In this document: piece after piece, positions 27,093-36,362 of the stretch | How the letters are laid out: each line of letters starts with the position of its first letter | Numbering within the stretch: the first letter of the stretch is position 1 | NCBI GenBank assembly: GCA_903859705.1 | Contig: CAIONQ010000050.1 | Location: forward strand, 1 to 64,000 | Length of the DNA stretch: 64,000 nt | From: an uncultured Chthonomonas sp. | GTDB lineage: Bacteria > Armatimonadota > Chthonomonadetes > Chthonomonadales > Chthonomonadaceae | Reading direction: 5' to 3' | The notes under the pieces: generated by a model | Told to the model about the DNA's origin: nothing | Databases searched by the model: none | The model's input: only the letters and a program-made list of their open reading frames with translations | Translations under genes and position numbers: made by a program

Positions 27093-29315
27093 ATGAAATT
27101 GCGATTGTGGGCAGGCGCACTTAGCGCTGTCCTCACCACTCTGTTTGCCGGCGTTGCAAACGCAGATGTGAAGCTGCCTCATGTATTCAGCAGCCACATG
27201 GTGCTTCAGCGGGATACGCCGCTAACCGTTTGGGGCTGGGATAACCCCGGCCAAAAGGTTAGCGTAGAAATCGCGGGCCAAAGTGTATCGGCCGCAGCCA
27301 ATGCGCAGGGCGAATGGCGCTTAAAGCTGGCTCCCCTTAAGCTCGGCGCTCCGCTGGTGATGACGGTTGCTGGCTCCAGCACCGTTAAGCTGGAAGATGT
27401 GCTTGTGGGCGAGGTCTGGCTGTGCAGTGGCCAATCCAACATGGAGATGGGCATTGGCATGTGCAATAATGCACAGGCAGAGATCGCGGCGGCAAACCAC
27501 CCTCAAATTCGCCTGTTAATGGTGCCAAACCGCTTTACACCACAGCCAATGGCAGATTTTGAAGTGAACGCGGCAGGCAACGAAGGCATTTGGAAAGCCT
27601 GCACGCCAAAGGGCGTTTCCGAAGGTGGATGGAGCGGCTTCTCCGCCGCCGCCTACTACTTTGCCCGGGAACTGCAGAGCAAACTCAAAATCCCGATCGG
27701 CGTAATCGATGCCACCTGGGGTGGCACCGTTATTCAATCATGGACCCCGCCCGCGGGCTTCTCCCTGGTGCCGGCGCTTGCCAACCGGCACGAGCGTGGT
27801 ATGTATGCCGATCCTGCTTCTGCGCAGTATCAGCAGCGCATCGATGGCGTTCTGCGGGGATATCAGGAGTGGCTCACAAAATCGCAGCAGGCCGCCGCAG
27901 CGCACAAAGCCGCCCCTGCGCTGCCAGCCTTCCCCGAGGAGCTAACCCCACCCACCGACCTGCAGCAGAACACCGCACTCTTTAATGGCATGATCCACCC
28001 GGTGGCCCCGTTTGCTATCCGTGGTGCGCTCTGGTATCAGGGCGAATCCAACCTTGGCGAAGGCAAACTGTACACCGAACGCATGAAAGCGCTTATCGGT
28101 GGATGGCGCTCTCTGTGGGCTCAGGGAGATTTCCCGTTCTACTATGTGCAGGTGGCACCCTACAACTATGGCCCCAACGCGGTGCAAACCGAGCCGGAGT
28201 TCTGGGAGGCACAAACCGCCGCCATGGCCATCCCCAACACGGGCATGGTAGTTACTAACGACATCGGCAACCCCAACGATATACACCCCAAAAACAAGCA
28301 GGAGGTAGGCAGGCGCCTGGCGCTATGGGCGCTGGCCAAAACCTACGGCAAAACGGGCACAGTCCACTTTGGCCCAACCTTCAAATCGATGCGCACCGAT
28401 GGCAACAAGCTCATCATTAGCTTCGATAACGTTGGCGGTGGGCTAAAAAGCCGCGATGGCCAGCCCCTAACCTGGTTCGATATTATCGATGCAGAAGATG
28501 GTGGCTTTGTGCGGGCAAACGCGCAGATTGAGGGCGCCACAGTGGTGCTTACCGCGCCAGATGTTAAGCGGCCTGTGGCGGTACGCTACGCATGGCATAT
28601 GCTTGCCGAACCCAACCTCAGCAATGCAGAGGGCCTGCCTGCCAACTCTTTCCGCGCTGGCGAAGTTCCAAAGCGAGATGTGATGTCGCTGCATGTTCCA
28701 GAATCCAAAACCTATGCACTGGTGTACGATATGGACCTCAACAAGCTGGCACATGATGTTAAGTACGATGTGGATAACCACCGCAAGCTAACAAAGGCAT
28801 TCGATAGAATTGCCTACTGCCTGGAGCTCACAAAGGCCGATGGTTCCACGCAGTTTGTGTACACCTCTATGGATGCATTCACCACAGATGCCTCCAAAAT
28901 AGGCATCCCAACGCTGGCCTCTGGCGCTCGGTTCCAACAGAACGTTAAAAACCTCAACGTCTACTCAAATGTGCCATCCATTGCGGCAGGGCTTAACATT
29001 GCGGGTGGCAACATAGAGTTCTGGCCAGATAACTATGAAATGACCAACGGCGGCAAGGTCCCTGGAGCATCCAGCGAATTCTTCGATTTTGGGGATCAGC
29101 CCACCGCCCCCGCCGATGGTTATGGCTGCATGCAGGTGCACAACCACGATGCAAAGCAAACCATATTTGCCATCAATCACTGGGTAAACGGCAGCAATGC
29201 CGATCTTGGCATCGGCAACCAACCCGCACCGGGCCAGCCCGATTGGACCTTTGCAAGCAACGGCAACACCTACATCGCAAAGCGGCTACGCGTTCTGGTG
29301 CACTACACACCCTGA
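27093..29315 (+). CDS. Sialate O-acetylesterase family protein, exported
   Basis: The ATG at 27093 follows GGAGG at eight bases and begins a signal peptide (cleavage near ANADV). The 740-residue protein belongs to the SGNH-type sialate O-acetylesterase (SASA) family: VFSSHMVLQRD near the start, catalytic Ser in CSGQSNMEMGI (about residue 120), GALWYQGESN (about 320), and the His in DIHPKNKQEVGRRLA (about 398). An N-terminal Ig-like part and a beta-rich C-terminal extension of about 200 residues (from about 540) flank the esterase core. It should remove O-acetyl groups from sialic acids or other acetylated sugars outside the cytoplasm. A terminator follows. Confidence 0.86.
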   Translation: MKLRLWAGALSAVLTTLFAGVANADVKLPHVFSSHMVLQRDTPLTVWGWDNPGQKVSVEIAGQSVSAAANAQGEWRLKLAPLKLGAPLVMTVAGSSTVKLEDVLVGEVWLCSGQSNMEMGIGMCNNAQAEIAAANHPQIRLLMVPNRFTPQPMADFEVNAAGNEGIWKACTPKGVSEGGWSGFSAAAYYFARELQSKLKIPIGVIDATWGGTVIQSWTPPAGFSLVPALANRHERGMYADPASAQYQQRIDGVLRGYQEWLTKSQQAAAAHKAAPALPAFPEELTPPTDLQQNTALFNGMIHPVAPFAIRGALWYQGESNLGEGKLYTERMKALIGGWRSLWAQGDFPFYYVQVAPYNYGPNAVQTEPEFWEAQTAAMAIPNTGMVVTNDIGNPNDIHPKNKQEVGRRLALWALAKTYGKTGTVHFGPTFKSMRTDGNKLIISFDNVGGGLKSRDGQPLTWFDIIDAEDGGFVRANAQIEGATVVLTAPDVKRPVAVRYAWHMLAEPNLSNAEGLPANSFRAGEVPKRDVMSLHVPESKTYALVYDMDLNKLAHDVKYDVDNHRKLTKAFDRIAYCLELTKADGSTQFVYTSMDAFTTDASKIGIPTLASGARFQQNVKNLNVYSNVPSIAAGLNIAGGNIEFWPDNYEMTNGGKVPGASSEFFDFGDQPTAPADGYGCMQVHNHDAKQTIFAINHWVNGSNADLGIGNQPAPGQPDWTFASNGNTYIAKRLRVLVHYTP

Positions 29316-29346
29316 TAAGTGGTGCTACGGTTCCCGTTTAATTGGT

Positions 29347-29388
29347 TGCGGCCCATAGCGCATTGCGCGGTGGGCCGCATCCCTTTTT
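29347..29388 (+). terminator. Intrinsic terminator after the esterase gene
   Basis: TGCGGCCCA at 29347-29355 pairs with TGGGCCGCA at 29371-29379, with an inner GCGC-ATT-GCGC hairpin, and TTTTT follows at 29384-29388. Confidence 0.75.
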
Positions 29389-29440
29389 GGTTCCCTTGCA
29401 GGAATCCGCACCGTTTATGCCAGAATAATGTACACATATT

Positions 29441-30430
29441 ATGGAACCACAAATACATGTAGAAAATCTGCGCAAGGTGTACCGTGTGCACGAGCGCGAA
29501 TCGGGCGCCAAAGCATCGGTAACCAGCCTGTTTCGCCGCAAGTACCGAGAGGTACAGGCGGTGGAATCGGTTTCGTTCAACATAGAGGCCGGGGAGGTAG
29601 TGGGGTTTCTGGGCCCAAACGGAGCCGGCAAAACCACCAGCCTTAAGATGCTTGCCGGGCTGCTACACCCAACTTCAGGTACTGCAGGCGTGTTAGGCCA
29701 CACACCCTGGAAGCGCGAACCGGAGTTTTTGCGCAACATTAGCCTGGTTATGGGCAACCGCAACCAGCTGATGTGGGATATTCCGGCCATGGATTCATTT
29801 CAGGTGAACCGGGCCATCTACGATATCCCCGAGGCACAGTTTAAGCAAACCCTGGATGAGCTGATTGCCCTGCTGGAGCTGGAGCCGCTGCTAAAGAAGC
29901 CTGTGCGCGGCCTATCGCTTGGCGAGCGCATGAAGTGCGAGCTGGCAGCTGCATTGCTCCACCGCCCCAGGGTGCTGTTTTTGGATGAGCCTACTCTGGG
30001 GGTAGACGTAACCATGCAGGGCAGAATTCGGCAGTTTGTTGCCGAGCAAAACCGCCGCCATGGCTCTACTGTGCTGCTAACCAGCCACTACATGGCAGAT
30101 GTTACCGCGCTGTGCAAGCGCATCATTGTTATTCATCATGGCAAAATTCTGTACGATGGTCAGCTAAGCGCCCTATCCGATCGTATTGCGCCCTACAAGC
30201 GCGTTATGCTGGATATGGAAAATGCAGAGGCTGCCGCAAAGGCAGAGGCATATGGCGAGGTGATAGAGCGCAACGATGCAAAGATTACCCTGCGCATCAA
30301 GCGGGATCAAACCTCCGAGGTGGTGGCACGCCTGTTATCAGATCTGCCAGTGCGGGATATGACGGTGGAAGACCCACCCATTGAAGATGTGATAGAACAG
30401 GTATTTCAACAGGCGAAAGAGGCACAGTGA
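29441..30430 (+). CDS. ABC-2 exporter ATP-binding protein (COG4586 type)
   Basis: The 329-residue ATPase has Walker A GPNGAGKTT (about residue 67), the Q-loop region NRNQLMWD, the signature LSLGERMK (about 168), Walker B VLFLDEP and the H-loop LLTSHYM. The insertion MDSFQVNRAIYDIP and the signature LSLGERMKCELAAALLH are typical of the COG4586 subgroup that pairs with COG4587 and COG3694 permeases, which follow here. No clear ribosome-binding site precedes the ATG. It powers export of an unidentified substrate; the last gene of this operon is a glycosidase-like exoprotein. Confidence 0.9.
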   Translation: MEPQIHVENLRKVYRVHERESGAKASVTSLFRRKYREVQAVESVSFNIEAGEVVGFLGPNGAGKTTSLKMLAGLLHPTSGTAGVLGHTPWKREPEFLRNISLVMGNRNQLMWDIPAMDSFQVNRAIYDIPEAQFKQTLDELIALLELEPLLKKPVRGLSLGERMKCELAAALLHRPRVLFLDEPTLGVDVTMQGRIRQFVAEQNRRHGSTVLLTSHYMADVTALCKRIIVIHHGKILYDGQLSALSDRIAPYKRVMLDMENAEAAAKAEAYGEVIERNDAKITLRIKRDQTSEVVARLLSDLPVRDMTVEDPPIEDVIEQVFQQAKEAQ

Positions 30431-31248
30431 AGTACTGGATCACCGTGTATCGAGAAAACCTGAAGATCTCCATAGCTCAGATGCTCCAGTACCGGTTCGG
30501 TATTCTCATCTGGGCCATCTGGGGATTTGTGGGGCCGCTAATATCGCTTGCAGTGTGGTCTGCCGCCAGCGCTGCGCGTGGCGGCGGCAGCATCGGCGCC
30601 GCGGCCGGGGCCAGCTACTCTCGTGCCGATTTTGCCGCCTACTTCCTTACCTTTATGATTGTAGGGCACCTCACCATGAGCTGGGATGCCTTTGAGTTTG
30701 CCTTTCGAGTGCGGGATGGAAACCTCTCTCCCAAACTGCTGCGCCCCCTGCACCCCATCCACTCGGATGTAACCTTTAATCTGGCTTTCAAACTCACCAC
30801 CAGTATGATGATTTTGCCAGCCTGGATTCTGCTTTTTGTGGTTCTGCGCCCAACACCCCCGCACTCGCTGCTCAGCTTTTGCCTGGGCATACCGGCGGTA
30901 ATTCTGGCTGGCCTGCTGCGTTACATACTGCAATATAGCCTTGCGGTAATCGCTTTCTGGACCACCCGCGTAGAAGCAATCAACCAGCTTTACTTTACGC
31001 TGGATGCCTTTTTGGCTGGCCGAATAGCGCCCCTGGCATTGCTGCCGGGGTGGATGGGGCTGGCGGCGGCCTACCTGCCGTTTAGAAGCATGGGCTCATT
31101 CCCCGTAGAGCTGCTGCTGGGCAGAGTGCCAGCAAACCAGATATTGCCCGGTTTCGCCATGCAGCTTGTATGGCTGGCCGCGGCCATTGGCCTTCTGCGC
31201 ATAATGTGGCGTGCAGGCATCAAACAGTACTCTGCCGTTGGTGCCTGA
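30427..31248 (+). CDS. ABC-2 permease, first subunit (COG4587 type)
   Basis: The GTG start overlaps the ATPase stop by four bases. The 273-residue protein has six hydrophobic segments; the N-terminal YRENLKISIAQMLQYRFG and the cytoplasmic RDGNLSPKLLRPLHPIH are typical of the permease partnering COG4586 ATPases. A Gly/Ala-rich external loop (AARGGGSIGAAAGASYS) follows TM1-2. Forms the membrane part of the exporter with the next gene. Confidence 0.82.
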   Translation: MKYWITVYRENLKISIAQMLQYRFGILIWAIWGFVGPLISLAVWSAASAARGGGSIGAAAGASYSRADFAAYFLTFMIVGHLTMSWDAFEFAFRVRDGNLSPKLLRPLHPIHSDVTFNLAFKLTTSMMILPAWILLFVVLRPTPPHSLLSFCLGIPAVILAGLLRYILQYSLAVIAFWTTRVEAINQLYFTLDAFLAGRIAPLALLPGWMGLAAAYLPFRSMGSFPVELLLGRVPANQILPGFAMQLVWLAAAIGLLRIMWRAGIKQYSAVGA

Positions 31249-31287
31249 TCTAACAGCACCCGGCACCAGGAAAGAAAAGCAAACCAT

Positions 31288-32073
31288 ATGCGGTATCTCC
31301 GCCTCATGGCAGTCTTCTTCAAAACCAGCGTTCAAACCGACATGGAGTATCGGGTGGATTTCTTCACCCGTATTATTGCCAGCCTGCTCGGCCTGCTCAC
31401 CACACTTGGTGGGCTTACGGTTGTGTTTACGTACACCAGCAATATCCGTGGTTGGAAGATGGCAGATATGGTGGTGCTGCTCTCCGTCTACTATCTGATG
31501 GATGGCATCATTGAAATGTTTATTGGCCCAAACATGCGCCAGATTATGGAGCAGGTACGGCAGGGCACGCTGGATTTTGTGCTGCTAAAGCCCATTAGCG
31601 CCCAGTTTTTGGCTACCACGCGCCAGGTAAACGTATGGCGCATTGCCAACGTGCTGATTGGTGCAGGCCTCTCTATCTTCTCAGTTTTTCGATTATCACT
31701 CAACATAGGGCCCTCTCAGGCCGCTGCATTTGCCATCACCATGGCAGCATCGTTTGGCATCATCTACTCGTTCTGGCTGTTTCTGGTAACGCTCACCTTC
31801 TGGGTGGTGCGCATAGATAACCTGGAACAGATTGTTGCGCAGGCATTTGAGGCCGGCCGCTACCCAATAGATATCTACCCTGGCTGGCTGCGTGGCGGGC
31901 TTACTTATGTAGTGCCGGTAGTGTTTATGATAACCGTGCCAGCTGGTGCGCTTGCTGGCAGGGTTCATGGCGCGCAGATAACAACATCGGTCGTGGTTTC
32001 GTTGTGCGCAGTAATACTCTCATCGTGGTTCTGGCGCTTTGGCCTCAAACACTATTCTGGCGCCAGCGCATAA
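31288..32073 (+). CDS. ABC-2 permease, second subunit (COG3694 type)
   Basis: The 261-residue protein has about six membrane segments and the family landmarks FFKTSVQTDMEYRVDFFTRI near the start, MRQIMEQVRQGTLDFVLLKPIS in the first cytoplasmic loop, and RYPIDIYPGWLRG before the last helices. It pairs with the preceding permease as a heterodimer. AGGAAAG lies upstream at slightly long distance. The glycosidase gene follows after 22 bases. Confidence 0.82.
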   Translation: MRYLRLMAVFFKTSVQTDMEYRVDFFTRIIASLLGLLTTLGGLTVVFTYTSNIRGWKMADMVVLLSVYYLMDGIIEMFIGPNMRQIMEQVRQGTLDFVLLKPISAQFLATTRQVNVWRIANVLIGAGLSIFSVFRLSLNIGPSQAAAFAITMAASFGIIYSFWLFLVTLTFWVVRIDNLEQIVAQAFEAGRYPIDIYPGWLRGGLTYVVPVVFMITVPAGALAGRVHGAQITTSVVVSLCAVILSSWFWRFGLKHYSGASA

Positions 32074-32095
32074 GGCATTTGCCGGAGGAACAGCA

Positions 32096-33367
32096 ATGCT
32101 CCGATACCTATCCTCAATGCTTGTAACGCTCTGTGTCTGTGCCCTATTTCTGCACGGTTCTGGGGCGCTCGCCCAGGCCAATGTAGATGCAACCACGCTG
32201 GATGGCAAGGTACTGTTCGGGTATCAGGGCTGGTTTCGCACCCCGGCCGATGGTTCTGGCGTGGGCTGGAGCCACTGGGCACGCGGCGTTCCCTCGCCAA
32301 ATACAATTACGGTAGACCTCTATCCAGACCTTTCCGAGTTAGATCCCGGAGATCTGTATGCCATCCCCAACGAAACAATCGGTGCCAAACCCGCCTATCT
32401 GTTTTCATCTTACAACCGCAATGTGGTAATGAAACACTTTGAATGGATGAAGCAGTACGGGCTGGATGGCGTTCTGGTTCAGCGCTTTTTAAGCGATATC
32501 CCCGGAAGCAAGGCCCAGAACGATGGCGTGCTGAAGAACATCATTGCCGCGGCAGAGAAAACAGGCAGAACCTTTGCCATAGAATACGATATCAGCGGCG
32601 CCCATGCAGATACCATGGCCGGAATTTTGCAGGCAGATTGGAACTACCTGGTAAACGATCTGCACATAACCTCCAGCCCCAGATATCTGCGCCATGCAGG
32701 CAAGCCAGTGGTCTCCGTTTGGGGCATGGGCCTGAACGATAGTGGGCATCCACCTGCCAACACGGCGGCTGCAATCGATATTATCCGCTGGTTTCAAACC
32801 ACGGGTGGGGCCACATACATTGGGGGCACTCCCTCTTTCTGGCGATCCCGCACGCGAGATGCCAATCCAGATCCCGCGTGGGATGCCGTTTACCGCACCA
32901 TGGATGTGATTCAACCCTGGAGCGTTGGCAGGTACGGAGATCTGGCCGGGGTGGAACGGTGGAAAACCGAGCAGATAGTGCCGGATCTTGCGCTCACTAC
33001 AGCCAACAAACAGCTCTACATGCCCGTTATCTTCCCCGGCTTCTCATGGCATAACCTCAATCCTGCGTCGCCACGCAATCAAATTCCGAGGCTAAAGGGC
33101 GAGTTCTTGTGGAAGCAGGCAGTAAATGCGCGCGCTGCTGGTGTGCGTGTGCTTAAAATTGCCATGTTTGATGAAGTGAATGAAGGCACCGCCATGTTTA
33201 AGGCCGCCCCTCGCCGGGCGGATGCGCCCGATCAGGGCTACTGGCTAACGCTGGATGCCGATGGGGCAGAACTGCCTTCGGATTGGTACCTGAAGCTGGC
33301 AACGGAAATTACGCGTGCATTCCACCGCAACACAAAGCTGCCAACCTCTGTGCCGGCTTTAAAATAG
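32096..33367 (+). CDS. GH71/99-like glycoside hydrolase, exported (copy 2)
   Basis: The ATG at 32096 follows GGAGGAACAGC and starts a signal peptide (cleavage near ALAQA). The 423-residue product shares the motifs of the copy at 3442-4728: GYQGWF, KHFEWMKQYGLDGVLVQ, YDISGA, PVIFPGFSWHN and MFDEVNEGTAMFK. The fold is a (beta/alpha)8 barrel related to endo-alpha-mannosidases; the substrate is unknown. It is the last gene of the ABC-2 exporter operon, whereas copy 1 sits in a heme-protein operon, so the two are probably specialised. Duplication is old; identity is confined largely to motifs. Confidence 0.75.
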   Translation: MLRYLSSMLVTLCVCALFLHGSGALAQANVDATTLDGKVLFGYQGWFRTPADGSGVGWSHWARGVPSPNTITVDLYPDLSELDPGDLYAIPNETIGAKPAYLFSSYNRNVVMKHFEWMKQYGLDGVLVQRFLSDIPGSKAQNDGVLKNIIAAAEKTGRTFAIEYDISGAHADTMAGILQADWNYLVNDLHITSSPRYLRHAGKPVVSVWGMGLNDSGHPPANTAAAIDIIRWFQTTGGATYIGGTPSFWRSRTRDANPDPAWDAVYRTMDVIQPWSVGRYGDLAGVERWKTEQIVPDLALTTANKQLYMPVIFPGFSWHNLNPASPRNQIPRLKGEFLWKQAVNARAAGVRVLKIAMFDEVNEGTAMFKAAPRRADAPDQGYWLTLDADGAELPSDWYLKLATEITRAFHRNTKLPTSVPALK

Positions 33368-33530
33368 CCTTCAAAGCGGCAACTTTATTGCAATAGTTCC
33401 CAATAGGCATGTTTGTGTATAATAAAATAGTGGTGATCTCCCGTGATATGAATTCGGCAAGAACTCAGATGAAATAATCCAGATTAATGCAGCTGGTTTA
33501 GCCCGAAACCAGATTCACCCCCCACCCGTT

Positions 33531-34742
33531 ATGGCGTGTATGGTTTCAAAAAAACGCAAGGTCCTTTTGATTATCCTTCCGGTCTCTTTGCTGCTTATCT
33601 GGGGTGCAATTTCGCTCCAGCATAAAGCTAAGCAGGCCGGGCTGGATCATGGTTTGTTTGTAGCCATAGGCACAGATGATACCGCAACCGCCCTAAAGCT
33701 ATTGGAGCAGGGGGCCAATGCTGATGGCCATGATCCGGGCAACCACTACAACCTTGATAGGCCAGTCCCGAGGCTCATTTCTAAGCTGCGGCGCCTTGTG
33801 GATGGCGAGCATGAGCAGCAGGATGATACGTCCGCACTTCTCTATCTGTGTATGTGTGCACGGCCAACCTTCGACCCCGTAACGCCTGCCGGAACCGGCC
33901 CGGATCTCACCCTCGCGCGCTCCCTGATCAAGCACGGTGCGCGGGCAAATGCTTCTTCAGCTTACTGCTCGTCACTGGGGATAGCAGTCACTTTTCAAAA
34001 CCTTGATCTGGCAAAGCTGCTTATTGAGTGCGGTGCCGAGGTTAATATCAGAGACCAAAATGGGGCTACCCCTGTTTTTGATGCCGCAAAGGTTGGCAGT
34101 ATTCCCGCGCTGCTTCTTTTGAAGGCGCATGGGGCAAATCTTGATCCGCACGATAGCGATGGAGCTACCCCGCTCATGAATGCGGCCGCATCCGGCAAGC
34201 CGGAGGCGGTGGCTTTTTTGTTGGAAAATGGTGCCGCTGTCAATGCCGCCAGTACAGATGGCAATACGCCCATTCTTCAAGCGGCAAGAAACAACCATTT
34301 TGAAGCAGCAAGGATACTGTTGGATCACGGTGCTTCGCCAGAAGTGCAGGATATTAAAGGAAAAACGCCACTAACCAATGCTGCCGAAAATGCAGACATG
34401 CGCATGGTTAGGTTGCTGGTGGAGCACGGTGCAAAAATAGAAACACGCAACTGCACCGCGCAAACACCTCTCATTGTGGCCTCACTACAGGGCAAACTCG
34501 ATGTTGTGCAATACCTTATTGGCAGGGGTGCAAACATAGAAGCTTTTGATGATAATGGAGATACCCCGCTTACATGGGCCACCTTTAACGGCCAAAACAG
34601 CGTGGCGCGCTTTCTGTTGGATCACCATGCAAACTGGCGCCATACCGATAAGCACGGCATGAACGCCCTGACTATTGTGGATAAAAACGGGGCCGATTGG
34701 CAATCTACCATTCAGCTGCTTGCCACGTACGGAATTAAGTAG
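33531..34742 (+). CDS. Membrane-anchored ankyrin-repeat protein
   Basis: The first 25 residues contain a positively charged start (KKRK) and one transmembrane segment (VLLIILPVSLLLIWGAI); no cleavage site is obvious, so the protein is membrane-anchored. From about residue 40 to the end there are eight to nine ankyrin repeats (NGATPVFDAAKVGSIPALLLL, DGATPLMNAAASGKPEAVAFLL, DGNTPILQAARNNHFEAARILL and others), interrupted by a non-repeat insert at about 65-105. The likely role is protein binding. A TATAAT at 33418-33423 upstream may be its -10 box, but no good -35 is seen. No clear ribosome-binding site for either ATG (33531 or 33540). Confidence 0.75.
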   Translation: MACMVSKKRKVLLIILPVSLLLIWGAISLQHKAKQAGLDHGLFVAIGTDDTATALKLLEQGANADGHDPGNHYNLDRPVPRLISKLRRLVDGEHEQQDDTSALLYLCMCARPTFDPVTPAGTGPDLTLARSLIKHGARANASSAYCSSLGIAVTFQNLDLAKLLIECGAEVNIRDQNGATPVFDAAKVGSIPALLLLKAHGANLDPHDSDGATPLMNAAASGKPEAVAFLLENGAAVNAASTDGNTPILQAARNNHFEAARILLDHGASPEVQDIKGKTPLTNAAENADMRMVRLLVEHGAKIETRNCTAQTPLIVASLQGKLDVVQYLIGRGANIEAFDDNGDTPLTWATFNGQNSVARFLLDHHANWRHTDKHGMNALTIVDKNGADWQSTIQLLATYGIK

Positions 34743-34802
34743 GGCCAGGACACACACTTGCAGACTCCCGCCCGGCTACACCACTACCGCCCAACCCCTT
34801 TC

Positions 34803-34831
34803 TTGACATCAATACCCCTGTCAGGTAGACT
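34803..34831 (+). promoter_or_regulatory. Promoter of lysA
   Basis: A perfect TTGACA at 34803-34808 and TAGACT at 34826-34831 are separated by 17 bases. Transcription from about 34838 would give a leader of about 180 bases before the lysA start. Confidence 0.7.
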
Positions 34832-34855
34832 CACGGTATATCAATTATCAGAGCA

Positions 34856-34950
34856 ATGAACCGAATCGCTCACTGCTGGGCGGTGCGGTTCGTTTTATAT
34901 TACGCGGGTTTCGGCGGCCAACCGGATTGCAGTGGGCCGCCGTTTTGCCG
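34856..34950 (+). promoter_or_regulatory. Structured lysA leader with two terminator-like hairpins
   Basis: Hairpin 1 pairs GAACCG (34858-34863) with CGGTTC (34886-34891) around an inner CACTG/CGGTG stem and is followed by GTTTTATATT. Hairpin 2 pairs GGCGGCC (34913-34919) with GGCCGCC (34935-34941) and is followed by GTTTTGCC. Both look like transcription attenuators. The lysine riboswitch core was not recognised, and the short frame from ATG 34856 contains no Lys codon run, so the signal sensed is unknown. Confidence 0.45.
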
Positions 34951-35015
34951 AACATTAGAGCTCGCAAGGGCTAAATTACCGGGCCCGAAGCAAGCGAAGG
35001 GATATCAGCGCACAG

Positions 35016-36338
35016 ATGTTACTTGGAACGCAGCAAGTTGGAGACAATGGCCACCTTTTTGTAGGAGGCTGCGATACCGTTGAGCTGGCAAAAGAGTTCG
35101 GCACACCCCTCTACGTGGTGGATGAGGCAACCATCCGAGCAAACTGCCGCGCCTACAAAGCCGCGTTTGATGCGCGCTACCCCAAAAATGAGATTTATTA
35201 CGCCAGCAAGGCGTTCCTCACCACCGCAATGGCTGCCGTTATTGCCAGCGAAGGCCTGTGCATGGATGTTGCCAGCGCTGGCGAGCTTTACGTAGCCCTG
35301 CAGGGCGGCTTCCCAGCAGATCGGCTGGCACTGCACGGCAACAATAAATCCCGCGCTGAGCTGGAGCTTGCAGTTAAATCCGGCATTCGCCACATCATTC
35401 TGGATAACTTCCTTGAGATTGAGATCCTCACCGATGTGCTTAAGGAGCTGAACGCGGAGATCGATGTGCTGGTGCGCGCAGCGCCGGGCGTAGATCCTAA
35501 AACACATCGCCTTATCCGCACCGGCCAGGCAGATACCAAGTTCGGCTTCAACATCGCCACCGGCGCTGCTCTGGAGGCCGTAAAGAAGGCGATTGCCGCA
35601 CCTGGCATGCACTTCAAGGGCATCCACTGCCACGTTGGCTCACAGCTGCTGGATACCGAAACCCATGAGCAGGCCGTAGAGATTATGGTAAACCTGCTGC
35701 AGGCAGTGGTTAACGAAACAGGCGCTACGGTAGAAGAGCTCAATATCGGTGGTGGCCTTGGCGTTCGCTACCTGGGCAAGCACGAGCCCCCGAGCTATGA
35801 TGCCTTTGCAGAAAGCATTACCACCCCGCTTAAGGCCGCTCTGGATAAGGCCGGGCTGCCTTACCCGGTGCTGGAGCAGGAACCGGGCCGCTCGCTGGTG
35901 GGCGAAGCCGGAGTAACGCTTTACACCCTTGGCGCCATAAAAACGGTTCCTATCGGCGAAGATCCTGGCACGCGCACCTATGCGGCCATTGATGGCGGTA
36001 TGTCCGATAATCCGCGCCCACAGCTTTACGAGGCGGTTTACGAGTGTATTCTTGCCAACAAGGCCGCCGAGCCGGCAGAATCCACCATTACCATAGCTGG
36101 CAAGCATTGCGAAACAGATATCCTGATTTGGAATGCGAAGCTGGCCGCCCCGGAAACGGGCGATGTGCTGGCGGTGCAAACTACCGGTGCATACAACCAC
36201 GCCATGGTAAGCAACTACAACCGCTTCCGCAAGCCGGCCGTTGTGTTTGTGGTAGATGGCCAGGCAGATCTGGTTGTTGAGCGCGAGAAACTGGAAGACC
36301 TGGTACGCAATGAGCGCGTTCCCGCAAGATTGCGCTAA
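35016..36338 (+). CDS. lysA: Diaminopimelate decarboxylase
   Basis: The 440-residue PLP enzyme converts meso-diaminopimelate to lysine, the last step of lysine synthesis. The PLP lysine is in YYASKAFLT (about residue 70); HCHVGSQLLD, GGGLGVRY and EQEPGRSLVGEAG bind cofactor and substrate; CETDILIWNAKL and TGAYNHAMVSNYN near the end complete the two-chain active site of the alanine-racemase-like fold. The N-terminus MLLGTQ...GHLFVGGCD is typical of the family, which supports the ATG at 35016 despite a weak ribosome-binding site. The site-2 protease follows after 24 bases and then trpS, suggesting one operon. Confidence 0.95.
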   Translation: MLLGTQQVGDNGHLFVGGCDTVELAKEFGTPLYVVDEATIRANCRAYKAAFDARYPKNEIYYASKAFLTTAMAAVIASEGLCMDVASAGELYVALQGGFPADRLALHGNNKSRAELELAVKSGIRHIILDNFLEIEILTDVLKELNAEIDVLVRAAPGVDPKTHRLIRTGQADTKFGFNIATGAALEAVKKAIAAPGMHFKGIHCHVGSQLLDTETHEQAVEIMVNLLQAVVNETGATVEELNIGGGLGVRYLGKHEPPSYDAFAESITTPLKAALDKAGLPYPVLEQEPGRSLVGEAGVTLYTLGAIKTVPIGEDPGTRTYAAIDGGMSDNPRPQLYEAVYECILANKAAEPAESTITIAGKHCETDILIWNAKLAAPETGDVLAVQTTGAYNHAMVSNYNRFRKPAVVFVVDGQADLVVEREKLEDLVRNERVPARLR

Positions 36339-36362
36339 TTCTACAGGCAAGGAAGGCACGCA

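Noticed and set aside
34803-35015. Lysine riboswitch upstream of lysA
   Set aside because: The known conserved core was not recognised; only generic hairpins are visible.
34856-35083. Short frame in the lysA leader as a lysine leader peptide
   Set aside because: Contains no run of Lys codons and has a poor ribosome-binding site.
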